DNA of 64,000 bases, from positions 16,813,471-16,877,470 of the forward strand of contig OZ023267.1 in NCBI GenBank assembly GCA_964006375.1, written 5' to 3'. Origin of the DNA: Tillus elongatus (Eukaryota > Arthropoda > Insecta > Coleoptera > Cleridae). A model generated the notes under the pieces. It made no database searches and was not told the origin of the DNA. It worked only from the letters and a program-made list of their open reading frames with translations. The position numbers and the translations under genes were made by a program. Positions 48,660 to 61,500 of the stretch are shown here, piece by piece (position 1 is the stretch's first letter; each line of letters opens with the position of its first letter).

Positions 48660-49295
48660 TAGCAGTAGTACCAGTATTAGTACTTTTTTATTGTGGCTTG
48701 TAGTTGGCATATCTGCTGACCAAGCTAGTGGCTCCTCTGAAACGCTCTATTCCACACCGGTACTATCTTCGCGACATATCTTCACGAGTCTAGAGCTGTA
48801 TTTTCTTCCTCTCCTTCCACCTTCTCCCTACTTTCTCGTCCTCTTTAAGCGATCAGGGGATCGGGCAGTCTAGTTGGTTGTTTTCTTCGCTTTGCCAGTT
48901 CTTGTGTCTCCCTTTTATGATCATAGCTTGTCAATCGAATTCCATGACCTTTTTCCATGAGCTCTTATTTTTTAACAATATTGATACTAGGTCGTCGATA
49001 TTATGTATCCCTACAGAGTTGACTGTGGTACTTCTCATCTCGTCGAACTTTGGGCAAACAAAATGCAGTGTTCTACCGTGTCCTCTTCGCCTCTTGCTTC
49101 CAGAGTAGTTCATTCGTTACTTTTAGCAGCACCTGTAGAACTATTTCGGTCAGCTCTTTTATGGCCTATGATGGTATCCCGTCTGGGCCGGAAGCCTTGC
49201 CCTATCTCATTTTTCTAGCTGCTGCCGTCAATTCTTCCGTAAACTCCTATATCTCCGCTACTGCATTCGTTTGCCAGTAGTCTGATCGTCTGAAG
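48660..49295 (-). pseudogene. R1-like non-LTR element, RT N-terminal fragment 2
   Basis: The minus strand reads FTEELTAAARKM, then GKASGPDGIPS and IVLQVLLKVTNELLWKQ, which is the GK-(A)-PGPDGIP motif that opens the RT domain of R1/LOA/Jockey elements. The reading decays downstream (48660-48930). Both ends are marked by AGT/ACT trinucleotide runs (48653-48684 and about 49297-49313). Confidence 0.65.
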
Positions 49296-49304
49296 GGTAT
49301 TAGT

Positions 49305-50545
49305 ACTAGTATTTTTCTTCTATGGTGGAGGTGAATGCATTTACGCACGCCGGTGGCTGGTGCATTTCGCGGTACCTATTCCACCTGGCACTGTGGGACT
49401 CCCTTTCCCTCCAGGTCAGAACTACCCACTAAACACCCCCTTCCTCTTCGTGGCTGTGCAGCGGAATCACCTCTCGGTATTGCTTCACTGCACCCCACTC
49501 CCGACTTTGTCTAATTTCTGCCTGCTCCTTCTTTGTGTTTCATTATGTCTGTCACCATCTTTTTCGCAACTTCCATTTTCTTTCGTTCTCCAACATATGT
49601 TCAATGATGCTTCCCGTTGTCAAGGTTTCTCCGAATTCTTGTTCTGCCTTGGGTCTAATAGCGTCCCATTGGTTACACACCAACACTGTGTGCTCTGGCG
49701 TATTGACTTCGTCGCAATATTTGGAGCGGCTTGTCTCGGTTATCCCAAACCTGAAAAATTATGCACCAAAGCGCCCATTGTCAGTTAAAAATTGAGTAAG
49801 GTGGTAACTCAGCACTCCGTGTTTGCGATAGACCCATGGTGTCAGTTCTGGTATCAGATGTTTTGTCCACTGTACAACATCCGCTTCGCGAACCCACTCT
49901 TCCTGCCATCTATTGATTGTTGTTTTTCGCCTTCTGTCTTCTTATTCTTTCCCATTTCGTATGTGCGTTCTTCAGCCATTAGGTGTATGAGTAAGACTCC
50001 GGCGATAACCTGTATCGCCTGTGTCGACACCGTTCTATAGGCGCTAGCAATTCTTAAAGCTACTTTCCTTTGGACACTTTCCAGGACTTTTTTTGTATTT
50101 GGACATTTGTATCCATTCTTTCCACGCAGGCACCCCATGGAGTATAATAGAATTGATTACCCCACTTAAAATTTTCCTTTCTTCAGACTTTGGTCCTGCC
50201 ATGTTAGGCATCAATCTTGTCAGTGCCGCCGCCATTTTCTCAGCTCTCTCTGCCACGCTCTTAATATGCGAACCCATGCTCATGTTGTGTCCCAGTTGGA
50301 TGCCAAAGTATCTTAGATTCGGCTTGGAGGTTATCTTTAGGTCTTCGACTGTCACCATGAAAGATCTGACAGTTCTTTTGCCAGCCAGCACCAAAGCTTC
50401 AGTTTTGTGGGGGGCTACTTGTAAACCCTTCTTTTTCATCTAGATGCTAACCTTCTCAACGAGTCATGTTGCTTGCTCTTCTATATCTTCTGTGCTGCTG
50501 CCACATATGATCAAGGACAGTTCGTCGGCACTAGTACTAGTATTA
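49305..50545 (-). pseudogene. R1-like non-LTR element, RT C-terminal half, fragment 1
   Basis: The reading starts just inside the RT active-site region (ADELSLIICG; consensus (F/Y)ADDLALI) and continues KKGLQVAPHKTEALVLAGKR, KPNLRYFGIQLGHNMS and ILHGVPAWKEWIQMS. After a frameshift it reads VQRKVALRIASAYRTVSTQA, with a zinc-finger part CKYCDEVNTPEHTVLVC near 49670-49720. A 131-codon frame (50439-50044) and an overlapping 94-codon frame carry most of it. It is 5'-truncated at an AGT-type run (about 50527-50563). Confidence 0.8.
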
Positions 50546-50629
50546 GTGGTAGTACTGGTGGTGGTACGTCATTAATCCTCCTGATACATAATAATTGTAG
50601 ATGGGACAACTCTTGAGAAAATGTCGTAA

Positions 50630-50768
50630 ACATAAAAAAATTCACGACCCTTGGTTTTGGGTTCTGGGGACCCTAATTCACGCTCATCTAAAGAAATTTC
50701 TTCAAAAGCTTCTTATCGTGACTTCTCTAATAGCAATTTTTTCTTAATAAAAATTCGCTAAAAATGCA
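50630..50768 (+). mobile_element. TA-core element, right arm and hairpin only
   Basis: ACCCTTGGTTTTGGGTTCTG and GGGACCCTAATTCACGCTCA are followed by TTATCGTGACTTCTCTAATA and the hairpin GCAATTTTTTCTT / AAAAATTCGC near 50732-50762. Confidence 0.6.
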
Positions 50769-51403
50769 AGGAATTTTGAAGTGTGACAAAAACTAAAGAT
50801 GTGAACATACAAAAATGCGAAATAGAAAAATTATAATATGTAGATTTACACAAATGTAAAAATATAAGAAACATACAAATAATGAACTACACAAATTAAA
50901 AGTATAAATATAGCAACATATAAAAGCGTCAATATTTATACGCAAAAAGTATTAGCGCATACAAATGTAAAATTATAAATATTTATATACAGCTATAATA
51001 TGTGTGTCACGTGCATACAAGGATCGCCGTTGTTATACGTTTTTAACATTTAAAGCAGAAAATAATTTAGTATAAAATCACAAGCATCTGCAACACTTGC
51101 CGAAACCAACATTTATCCACCCTTTGTTTTTTCATAATATTCTTGCAAGCTATATAAATTATCATTAACGTACTCTGCACGCCAGGGGCGACTCCCCAAT
51201 AAGTGAGCCCGTGCGCACGCACTGCCGCCTGTCGTGGAAAAAAAACAATAGTTTTCCTATGCTATATTTTAATAAATTTTTATTTGCTTTTTTACCTCCT
51301 GCATTTAACAAACAAAATTAGTATATAGAGGATCGGAAAGAGTCGGCAGCCATTAATACAGAATACAGAATCAGAATAACTGTAGTGTTAATCGTTGTAG
51401 ATG

Positions 51404-51404
<1 letters not shown>
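50769..51404. other. Unassigned interval with a small GC-rich patch
   Basis: No gene seen. 50.8-51.0 kb is enriched in the word ACA(A/T)ATAT and similar. A compact GC-richer patch lies at about 51178-51240 (CCAGGGGCGACTCCCC, GCACGCACTGCCGCC). Confidence 0.3.

Positions 51405-51480
<76 letters not shown>
51405..51480. repeat. (TA)n microsatellite
   Basis: Pure TA run without TA-core arms. Confidence 0.95.
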
Positions 51481-51484
<4 letters not shown>

Positions 51485-51975
51485 CATATAAAGCAGTCGG
51501 GCGCGGTGTGTATTTTCAGGAGCTCTCACGAAATGCGATACTTCAGTGCGAATTAATTGCCGAATCTTGATGATCTTCGCCGAAAACGACCGAATAAGCA
51601 ATCTGTTATGCGCTATAAAATTACACACTTCCAGTTTGTAGTGGACTTTTGGCACAGCGAGTGTACCTACTACCTAGTAATTTTCTTCTTCGCGTCGGAT
51701 TGATTTTTAATTAGATCATTTCGTTGTTGTTTACATGTTCTAAGACAATTATTATTATTATGATGGTTACTACTTCGGGTTGCTTAATAAGTGGACAAAA
51801 TAATTGTGATTAATTCAGTGGATATTTTAATTTTAAAGGTTCACTTTCTAAGGGACTTCTTAACTACTATAACGTATAACTAACTAGAGGAAAACTTGAT
51901 AAGTAGTTAATAACTATTAAGTTTAGTAAGTAGGTTTCTTTATAATACATTTTAGGGGAAAAAATAGGCGTGCCC
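51481..51975. other. Unassigned interval
   Basis: No gene seen. Confidence 0.3.
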
Positions 51976-51979
51976 TTCA

Positions 51980-52120
51980 TTTTTAGTGAATTTTTATTTA
52001 AAAAGATTCACTAATAAAGAGGTATTGATGGAGAAACTTTGCAAACATTTTTTTAAATGAGCGCGAATTAGGACCCCTAGAACCCGTATCCGGGGTCAGT
52101 TTCAATTTTATATGTCGTTT
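51980..52120 (-). mobile_element. TA-core element, hairpin and right arm, reverse
   Basis: TTAGTGAATTTTTATTT / AAAGATTCACTAA (about 51984-52014) is followed by GAGGTATTGATGGAGA, GAGCGCGAATTAGGACCCCT and GTATCCGGGGTCAGTTTCAA. It stops where (TA)n would start. Confidence 0.7.
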
Positions 52121-52605
52121 CTCAAAGAGAACAGACCGTAGTTCTGAAGTGTTAAAAACTGTTGTTAATTTCTACTACATGCAAATATGTTCGACCAGAG
52201 AAAGTACCGCTTTCATATAAATTTAAACACTCTTTCTATTTCTTTCTCCTAACTATATTAATTGCCAATCTCAAGTCATGCGCAGAAATTTTAGTACGGT
52301 TATTTATGATTTTTATTTTACAAACAAGTTTCCTAAGGCATGCCTTGTCACGATCTGTTATGCCTTTGTTACATTTCAGATATAATAGAATTTAAATGTT
52401 AGACGATACCGCGCTACGGCAGAAGTATTCAATAAATCCATTTGCCTCCTTTGAATGAGAAAAATCTCTCACTCGTCTTGGTAATTCGATATAGAGAGCA
52501 AACGATCCAGCATTAGAACAAACACAAAAGGCGGATACCGTTATCCCTGTTATATTTTACACAATCTGTGTACCCTTGATTCCACAAAGAAAATAAGATT
52601 ATAGT
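52121..52605. other. Unassigned interval
   Basis: No gene seen. Confidence 0.3.
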
Positions 52606-52607
52606 TC

Positions 52608-52690
52608 TTTTTTTAGTAAATTTTCTTAAAAAAAATCACTAAGGAGGAGACCTCGACAATTGAATTTTGGAAAAAGTTTGAAAACGAAAC
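52608..52690 (-). mobile_element. TA-core element, terminal scrap, reverse
   Basis: TTTAGTAAATTTTCTTAAAA with AAATCACTAAGGAGGAGACC, then CGACAATTGAATTTTGG, matches the hairpin end at 41170. Confidence 0.5.
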
Positions 52691-52734
52691 AGACCGATTT
52701 GCGTCCAGAGCATTTTTTTTTAAGAAACTCTGAA

Positions 52735-54011
52735 ACACGTCAATTTTAGTATTGAGGGGGACATGTTTTGACATAAAACTCAACTTTGTCACATCAACCC
52801 CTTAAGGGTGGTGATAACAACCCTTGTATTTTAAATAGGGAACATGGGTCGAGAGCTCTTTCTTTTCTGAATTCAGCACACTATTTTTTTTTTGAAGTTT
52901 GATTAACTCGTTTAAAAATTATTCACAGTTGCCAAACGTTCAAAAATGTTTATTCAGTTAAGTAAGTGTTCAAATTGTTGACCACCAGCTTCCATACAAA
53001 AGCACAAATTTTGTTCAAAACGAGCTCTGACATTCTGGAGCATTTATGGAGTTATCAGACGGCATTCTTCAACAATGCGTCATCGTAATTCTTCCAGAGA
53101 CTCCAGTTCTGTGGCGTAAATTTTACTCTTTAAGTGGCCCCATAGAAAGAAGTCTAAAGGAGTTAAATCCGGTGATCTAGGGGGACACTCAATAGCACCG
53201 CTACGCCTAATCCATTTCTCTCGAAACTCTCTGTTCAAAAACTCCCTAACACGTTGTGAAAAATGCGGAGGAGCTCCATCTTGTTGAAACACAAATTGAT
53301 TTTCTTGACAGCGATCAACATTTTCAACAATGTAAATAAGTTATCTTCTAGTAACTCCAAATACGTTTCGCCACTCAAATTTCCATCAAGAAAAATTGGT
53401 CCGATTAAACGGTCTTCAAAAATACCAGTCCAGACATTTAATTTCTGTGGAGTTTGAGTGTGAAAATTTATTGGATTATTATCTGCCCAATAATGACAAT
53501 TATGACGATTGACTGTACAGTTTAATAAAAACGTACACTCGTCTGAAAAACAGATATTGAACAGAAAGTTCCCGTTATTAGCTATTCGAGCAATCATAAC
53601 TTCACAAAACTCCAGCTGCCGATCGAAATAATCTTCGTTCAGTTGTTGTACAAGATGAATTTTATACGGGTAAAATTTATTATGCTTAAATATTCGCTGA
53701 ATAGTTCTTCTTTTGATGTTTGAAACAGTGACCAATTTTCTCGGGCTCAAAGTTGGGTCTGCAGCAATTTGACCTAAAACTTCAATCTCAGTAGTCTCAT
53801 TTCTAACCGGAAATTCACGTTCAGGATCCCGTTTTTTGTTGACTACTGAACCACTTTGTCGAAACTTTGCAACTAACTCCAAAATGTATTTTCTGTTAAC
53901 ATGTCTGTTCGGATGTCGTTCATTAAACAAATTTGCGGTACGTTTAGCACAGTCATCGTTTTTGAAAAAAAGAGTAATTATTTCAACTATTTCTTCTACA
54001 GAATACACCAT
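52735..54011 (-). pseudogene. ITm-type transposase 1 (helix-turn-helix plus DDE_3-like), frameshifted
   Basis: The coding part runs from MVYSVEEIVEIITLF at 54011 to about 52953. An N-terminal DNA-binding region holds FNERHPNRHVNRKYILELVA. Then come IKRRTIQRIFKHNKFYPYKI, CFSDECTFLL (first catalytic Asp) and RLIGPIFLDGNLSGETYLEL. A one-base shift near 53335 leads to the next frame with FQQDGAPPHF (second Asp) and PRSPDLTPLDFFLWGHLK (third acidic residue). The last part is broken by a stop and another shift. A non-coding 3' part extends to about 52735. The enzyme would cut and paste DNA at TA sites. It is joined in frame to a PLE fragment upstream. Confidence 0.8.
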
Positions 54012-54683
<672 letters not shown>

Positions 54684-54834
54684 GAAACACACTTCTGGAA
54701 TAAAATTCATTATTCAGCAAAAAATAGTTTTTGTGGAAATCGCTGAGACACGTGAAGTTTAATTCATATAATCATAGTTTAAAAAAATAAACTCCCACCA
54801 CTTTATCCATTTTTTTTAAATAGCAACCCTACAG

Positions 54835-56690
54835 TTTTTTATCAGAATGCGATGGATCACGTTTTTCTGAATGCGGAGATACCCCATATGTATGGTCTAA
54901 TATTACAGTTTTCAATACAGGCTGGAAATTTAATACCGGAATATTAAAACTAAACAGTTTACCCTGAAATTCAAATTTCGAAAATAAACTTAATAAAAAC
55001 GTCCTTTTCTTATAATAAATGTTCAAAATGTTATCCATTCACTTGCACAGAACGAAATAATCTGCTATGGAATTCTTCCTCAACTCTGTTCCACACGTCA
55101 GGCGTTACGTTCCTAATTTCTGCTGTTATTTTCATTTTCAAATCATCTAAATCAGCAGGTTGCGTTTTATACACTCTGTTTCTAAGGTCTTCCTATAAAA
55201 AGAAATCAAGAGGTGTAAGATCTGGTGATCTAGCGGGCCATTCTACGAAACCCCTTCGTCCAATCCGTCTGTGTTGAAAGACTTCGTGTACATACTCCCG
55301 TACTTGAAGAGAAAAGTGGGGCGGTGCATCGTCTTGTTGAAACCATATCCTTTCATGGGGAATACTACGTTCCATTTCATTCGGATAGAATTCTGCTAAC
55401 ATTAGGACAACCTGTTCTCTTAACATTTTTAAAATATCATGGACCCCTTAGATTTTCTATAAAACAGGTCCAACTACGTTATCACCAATGATATCCGCAC
55501 AAACGTTCCACTTCTGAGGACGCTGAGTGTGTGTTTATCGCATCCAGTGGGGGTTTTCGGCAGCCCAGCATCTGAAATTTTGCTGTTTACATAGCCAGTC
55601 AAAAGAAATGGTGCTTTATCGGAAAATAGTACGTCAGCAGAAGAAATAACATTTCAATGTAACATGTCCAGTAGTTATTCACAAAATTGCATTCTATCAG
55701 AATCACCGTCAATCAACTCTTGAAAGTGTTGAGACATCATAAAACTGTTGATTGGCTAACATCATTTTCACGTGCAACTTGAGGGGTAGAAGTTGTTGGT
55801 TCTTCTTGAAAAGCCAATAAAATATTGAGTTTTACATCTTGTTCAACAAACTTGGGTCTCCTAGTTGTTTAACGTGCCCATAATCAGGAAACTGTGAATG
55901 TATCTTAGACACAGTTCCTTGGGCTAATGGGGGTAAATCTGGAGGTATTTCACTAAATAGGTTAACAACTTGTACCTCTGTTCTACACATATCACCATAC
56001 TCAATCACCATTAATATTTATGTTCGCAGTTTCAGTTAAAAAGGTAAAAGGTAAGATGCTTACTGGCAATTAGGCCATTGCAGACCCTTTTTGCTCATCT
56101 AAACTAACCTACCCTCCACCTTGAGCTCGATCTCAACGACGACAGTGATTTGAAAAATCATCCGCCGCCGGTGAGTCTCGAACCGTCGTCCCCCGAGTCC
56201 GTATTGGAAAGTGTTTCAGTTAAGTATCGCATTATTATATAAAAAATTAATCGAAATTATCGGAACAAAATTACTAACAACTTATTAGGTGACCGTGCAT
56301 TCCACACAATACACCACAAAATAAAACAACTGTTAAATTTCGGCTTTCACTCTGAAAAAATTGGTAGTTAATAAGAAGCGATTAATGATACCAAGTACGT
56401 TTTAGATAAAATACATGGTAAGACATTTTAGATAAGCGTCAGTAAAGAATTCCAGAGCAGATTATTTCGTGTATGCAAGTGAATGAAGAACGTTATGATC
56501 ATTTATTATAAGAAGGGGACGTTTTTATTAAGTTTATTTTCGAAATTTAAATTTCAGGGTAAACTGTTTAGTTTTAATATTCCGGTATTGAATTGCCACC
56601 TTGTATTGGTAACTGTAACATTAGACCGTACATATGGGGTATCTCCGCCCTAGGAAGAATTTGATCCTTCGAATTGTGATTTTTGAGCGA
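54835..56690 (-). mobile_element. ITm-type transposon 2 with inverted duplicated 3' end
   Basis: The minus strand encodes a broken transposase. RTEVQVVNLFSEIPPDLPPL and SKIHSQFPDYGHVK lie near 55890-56010, with decay in the middle. An open stretch 55426-55193 holds FQQDDAPPHFSLQVREYVHE and the motif ARSPDLTPLDFFL, and the C-terminus EEEFHSRLFRSVQVNG lies near 55025-55070. The 3' end (about 54835-55062) is repeated in inverted orientation at about 56446-56680, including some coding bases, so the right part is an inverted partial second copy. It shares the sub-family of transposon 3 at 58.3 kb. Confidence 0.7.
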
Positions 56691-56719
56691 TTTTTTTTTA
56701 AAGAAAATTCATTAAAAAT

Positions 56720-57533
56720 ATGGACACCAGCTGAAATTTTGATAATGCGGTGTCAAGTATTTTTAGAATAAAGTGTTTAAATTATGTTAGTATATACAAC
56801 ACAAGTTAAAATGGACTTACTGTATAGACGTATTGTGTAATTTCAGCCAATAAAGTATAAGTATATAAAGTATAACCGGGATTCTCTTAGCAAATTATGC
56901 ATATGCCTTATGATAGTATTATTAAGATAGGGACGACTAAATGTGTTATAAGAAGAACTGAGAGGGTATTGTTCGGCAAGAGAAGCCAGTAATGGATTAT
57001 TAAATCCATCGCATTCGTCGGGCTTGTCGCGTGTCATCCCGTTAATTACCTACATTACCGAAACTATTACCAAAATCTAATTACAGCAATATGCCTGGCA
57101 TTCTAAGACGACAATTATCCTAATTTGCACCTATTATACCCCGTCTTAACTATAGTTTGGTGCTGCGATTTAACGTCAAGATAGACTTAATTGGATAGGC
57201 ATAAGGCGTTTCACTACCTCAGTTTTGCATGGTACTTCTGATTTATTCCCTTTCAGTCCTGTCTGCCTGCTTTAAGATTTGAATTAAATTCATTTCGCTA
57301 TGTTAATGACTATCAAGTTTCAACGCCTGCTACCAAAATTATTGTGCGAATATGACATAATATCCGTAAAGGCGTTACATAGTGTATTTCTTGGAGGACT
57401 GGGAAGCTAATTAAGGAGAAAATGAAGGAATTTTGCTTGTAATTATTATAACTATGTTCATTCGTTGCTATCTAGATTTTCAACTCAGCTCATTGGACTC
57501 ACATTGCGCAGACACATTATCTGTCTGCTTTTA
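56720..57533. other. Unassigned interval
   Basis: No gene seen. Just before it, a hairpin scrap of TA-core type (GAGCGATTTTTTTTTAAAGA, AAATTCATTAAAA) lies at 56688-56716. Confidence 0.3.
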
Positions 57534-57664
57534 GTGAATTTTATTTTTTATTTTTTAATCACTAAAGATAGGTATCGATTGTGAGACTTTCCAAAAATCT
57601 TTTTAAATGTGCCCGAACTAGGACCCCTAGAACCCATATCTGGGGTCAGTTTCAATTTTTATAT

Positions 57665-57746
<82 letters not shown>

Positions 57747-58203
57747 GTATCCAACCGATATCTCAAAAAATAATTAACCGATTTTAATGAAACTCGGCAA
57801 GTGCCTTTCTTATATTAATGGCTTGAATGAGTTCGTTATCCAGTAAAAACGGACAAGGTTTTCCGGGAATATTTTGGGTTTTCTTTAGAAGAAAAATTTT
57901 TCTCCAAAAGTTACAAAGCTATTTTAATGAAATTTGATGGACGTTGTCTTGTGAGAGACCTTACTACGTACCAAAATCAAATTTCTAAGTTTATAAAGAA
58001 TTAAGTTATTCAAATTTTCAATTTTCTTTCGAAAAAAATGTTTTTCTCCAAAAACTACAAAGCTATTTGAATGAAGTTTGGTGGGTATATTGCCTTAGAA
58101 AAGACCTTACTACGTTCCAAAATTCAACTTTGTAAGTTTACAGAAAATTTAAGCATTTGATAAAAATTCGCTACCATAACGCACTTGCTGCGTTCAGAAC
58201 TTT
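57534..58203 (-). mobile_element. TA-core element, full-length reference copy
   Basis: The most complete copy, in reverse. It has the hairpin TAGTGAATTTTA .. TTTAATCACTAAAG (57534), the right arm AGGTATCGATTGTGAGACTT and CCTAGAACCCATATCTGGGG, and (TA)n at about 57668-57733 followed by GTATGTATGTATGTATCC. Two left-arm subunits come next (each with CTTACTACGT(A/T)CCAAAAT; near 57960 and 58108). It ends with the terminal block CGCTACCATAACGCACTTGC then TGCGTTCAGAAC. About 670 bp, non-coding. The subterminal TAGTGAATTTT of one end is complementary to the hairpin AAAATTCACTA of the other (compare other copies). Confidence 0.8.
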
Positions 58204-58310
58204 TTATAGCTTGAGTTGTATCATTTTAATGCCATCTTTAATAGGTAAGCTGCGGCAGTAACCAAAAAGTCAATAATACAATACCAAAGCAATATTATCT
58301 TTATATATAG

Positions 58311-59640
58311 AGGGTGGCGCATTTCGGAAATGAAGCTCATTTTTTCCGTTATTATTCAGAATGCAAAAAAAATGTAATTACAAAAGTTATAGAGAATCAC
58401 AGGCTGCACGTTATAAAATTATTTGTGATCATACAGGATGCGCCATATTTACAAAGCAAACATACTTTTTTTAAATAGAACACTCTGTATATTTCTCAAT
58501 TTTTTGACCTCTTTTTTAATTTTGAATCTAATTTGTAGATGTATATTTTTAGCTACGGTGCTTTGTTTTAAAAATATTTTGAATTTTATGCACAAAAAAA
58601 TAAATTCACCGGCAGCTTGTAAATGTACTTATTTTACCGACAATTAATTAATTTGAAGACTCAAATTTCGTATGTTATTTATCCATAGAGAACCTCACAT
58701 TGTTGTAGTATAAACGATGTGTTTACTTATAAATGTGATCATAAATAGCGATTAAAGTTGGGCATATTCTAAGTCCGAAAATTCATTTTTGTCAAATGGA
58801 ACACTCTGTATTTTATGTTGTAAAAAGCAATGCCTCCTCTTAAGCTTTAACCTGTGGGTATGGTGAGATGTGTAGAACACAGGCATAAGTTGTTAACCTA
58901 TTTAATAAAAAACATCCAGATTTACCCCCTCTAACTCAGGTAACTGTGTCTAAGATATATTCACAGTTTCGTGATTATGGACACGTTAAACTCCTGTCTA
59001 GGAGGCCCGAGTTTGTCGAAGAAGATGTAAAGCTCAATATTTTATTGGCTTTTCAACAAGAACCAACAACTTCATCCCGTCAAATTGCACATGAAAATCA
59101 TGTTAGTCAATCAACAGTTTTAAGGTGTCTCAAAAACGAAAAAATGCATCCCTATAAACTACAACACGAGTTGTCTAATGGTGATCTGATAGAAGACTGC
59201 AATTTTGTGAAAAACTGCTGGACATGTTACATAGAAATGTTATTTCTTCTGCTGACGTTCTGTTTTCCGATGAAGCAACATGTCTTTTGAATGGCGATCT
59301 AAGCAGGCAAAATTGCAGATACTGGGCTGCCAAAAACCCCCACTCGATGCGACAAACACACACTCAGCCTCCTCAGAAGTTAAACGTTCGGGCTGGTTTC
59401 ATTGGTGATTACGTAGTTGGATCTGTTTTTATAGAAAATCTAAACGGTCCAAGATAATTGGAAATGCTAAGAGAACAGGTTGTCCTAATGTTATCATAAT
59501 TGTATCCAAAGCTAATGAAACCTAATATTCCAAAAGAAAGGATAAGATTTCAGCAAGACGATGCACCGCCCCACTTTGCTCTTCAAGTACGGGAGTATTT
59601 ACACGAAGTCTTTCCACAAAGATAGATTGACCGGTTATTA
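58311..59640 (+). pseudogene. ITm-type transposon 3 with broken transposase
   Basis: A 5' end resembling GAGGGTGGCGCATTTCGGAA at 58311 is followed by about 540 bp of AT-rich leader. Coding begins near 58858 (YGEMCRTQ, a stop, VVNLFNKKHPDLPPL). The frame 58946-59290 reads SKIYSQFRDYGHVKLLSRRP, ILLAFQQEPTTSSRQIA and QSTVLRCLKNEKMHPYKLQ (helix-turn-helix regions). The overlapping frame 59224-59457 contains VLFSDEATCLLNGDLSRQNC (first catalytic Asp) and PPQKLNVRAGFIGDYVVGSV. Later frames give FQQDDAPPHFALQVREYLHE, the second Asp. The final DLTPLD motif is missing, as the 3' end is cut near 59640. Confidence 0.75.
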
Positions 59641-59692
59641 GGCGTCGATATGCTTAAAAATCAATATTCGTTTAATTTTTAACTGATACAAA

Positions 59693-60038
59693 CGACTGCG
59701 CCACTTAATTTTGCGGTTAAAACGTTAATCTTTTTTAAACAATATTTATTAAACTATTACACAATTAATAGATATAAAATACAATAATAAAATAATAAGA
59801 TATCAACATTAGTGTGGTACTAATAAAATGCAATACTGAAGCACACTATGTACAAAGTACTAAGATAGAAACAAGAATGAACACTCCGTTGAAGACGAGT
59901 TGTCTATAATGTTTCACCTCGGGAGTGGCTCTATTGTCTTTAGAGGTGACTTACACTCTGCTAACTCAACTTCTCAGACTTCACAGCGTAGTTTCCAGAG
60001 TGCCTGCTGAGCTGCTGACTCTGGTGTCTACTTGCTTG
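59693..60038 (-). repeat. Gypsy-group LTR remnant with primer binding site
   Basis: On the minus strand about 330 bp (60038-59705) include AATAAATATTG (polyadenylation-signal-like). Directly after it comes TGGCGCAGTCG (59703-59693), the primer site pattern used by many insect Gypsy and errantivirus elements. The outer end is cut by the palindrome at 60039. No coding region follows. Confidence 0.55.
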
Positions 60039-60630
<592 letters not shown>

Positions 60631-61445
60631 CTTTTTAAATATAATTAAAGGAGCCAGAATTCTGTAATAAAAATCTAGGTTGCATGTTTTCTTCTCACAT
60701 CTACAAACTTTAGGCTAATTAAATATAAAAAAAGCGTATAACAATTAATGGCGAGTGACCCACAGAACAACTTCCTTAACTAATATTTCCATCCCAAATG
60801 AAGAGCTAACATTTTACTTTAGGTATAAGTTCTACAGACAGAAACAGTGATAGCTGTAATTTGTTTGCAAAGGGCCATTAATTTAACGATTGCCACAGCA
60901 GAGTGCGGAAAGTGGAAGCATTTATTGTGGTTGTAAAATAGACTTAGCTCTCAAAACTTTATAATAAGCATCTCGAGATACTAAAACTAGCTATCTGTAC
61001 ATTCCAGACTTTGTTTTCAATCTAGTTATATATACATAATCAGACCATAGACCCTCGAGCTAATTTATATCCTTACAAAATTATGACTGCTCTGTTTGTG
61101 TCTAGCTATTTCTTGCTGATTCTGCACCGAGTCAAAGCTCTGTTTTATTAAATTCTACTTTACGTTGAAGTCGACGGCAAAAAGATCGGTAATCTTTTAA
61201 ATTCTTTCATCGCAAAATGAATTCTATGTTATATTACAACCACGCTATTTTATTTTATTTTGAAAGGTTTCTTAACTCGTGTTGCTATAAACTACAATAA
61301 TAAAATAGTTTACAATCACTAACTTAACAAGGCGTAAGACTTCAATTAAATAATTGTGTAGGCGCTTTGTACACATGATACGCTCAAAAAACCACCAGTC
61401 AACATTTGTAAGGTAAATTTGACTTCAAATATATTACTTCCTTGT
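60631..61445. other. Unassigned interval
   Basis: No gene seen. Confidence 0.3.
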
Positions 61446-61446
61446 A

Positions 61447-61485
61447 CTGAATTTTCTTACAGAAATTCACTAATGCGGAGATCTG
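61447..61485 (-). mobile_element. TA-core hairpin scrap
   Basis: CTGAATTTTCTTACAGAAAT then TCACTAATGCGGAGATC matches the hairpin end of reverse copies (compare 41930-41970). Confidence 0.45.
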
Positions 61486-61500
61486 TGTTTATGTATATAT

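Noticed and set aside
49360..49788. 142-codon plus-strand frame
   Set aside because: Antisense to the R1-like RT C-terminal region with its zinc-finger motif on the minus strand.
56180..56215. Box B-like GGTTCGAGACTC on the minus strand (possible tRNA or SINE)
   Set aside because: No box A at suitable distance, no cloverleaf and no family copies.
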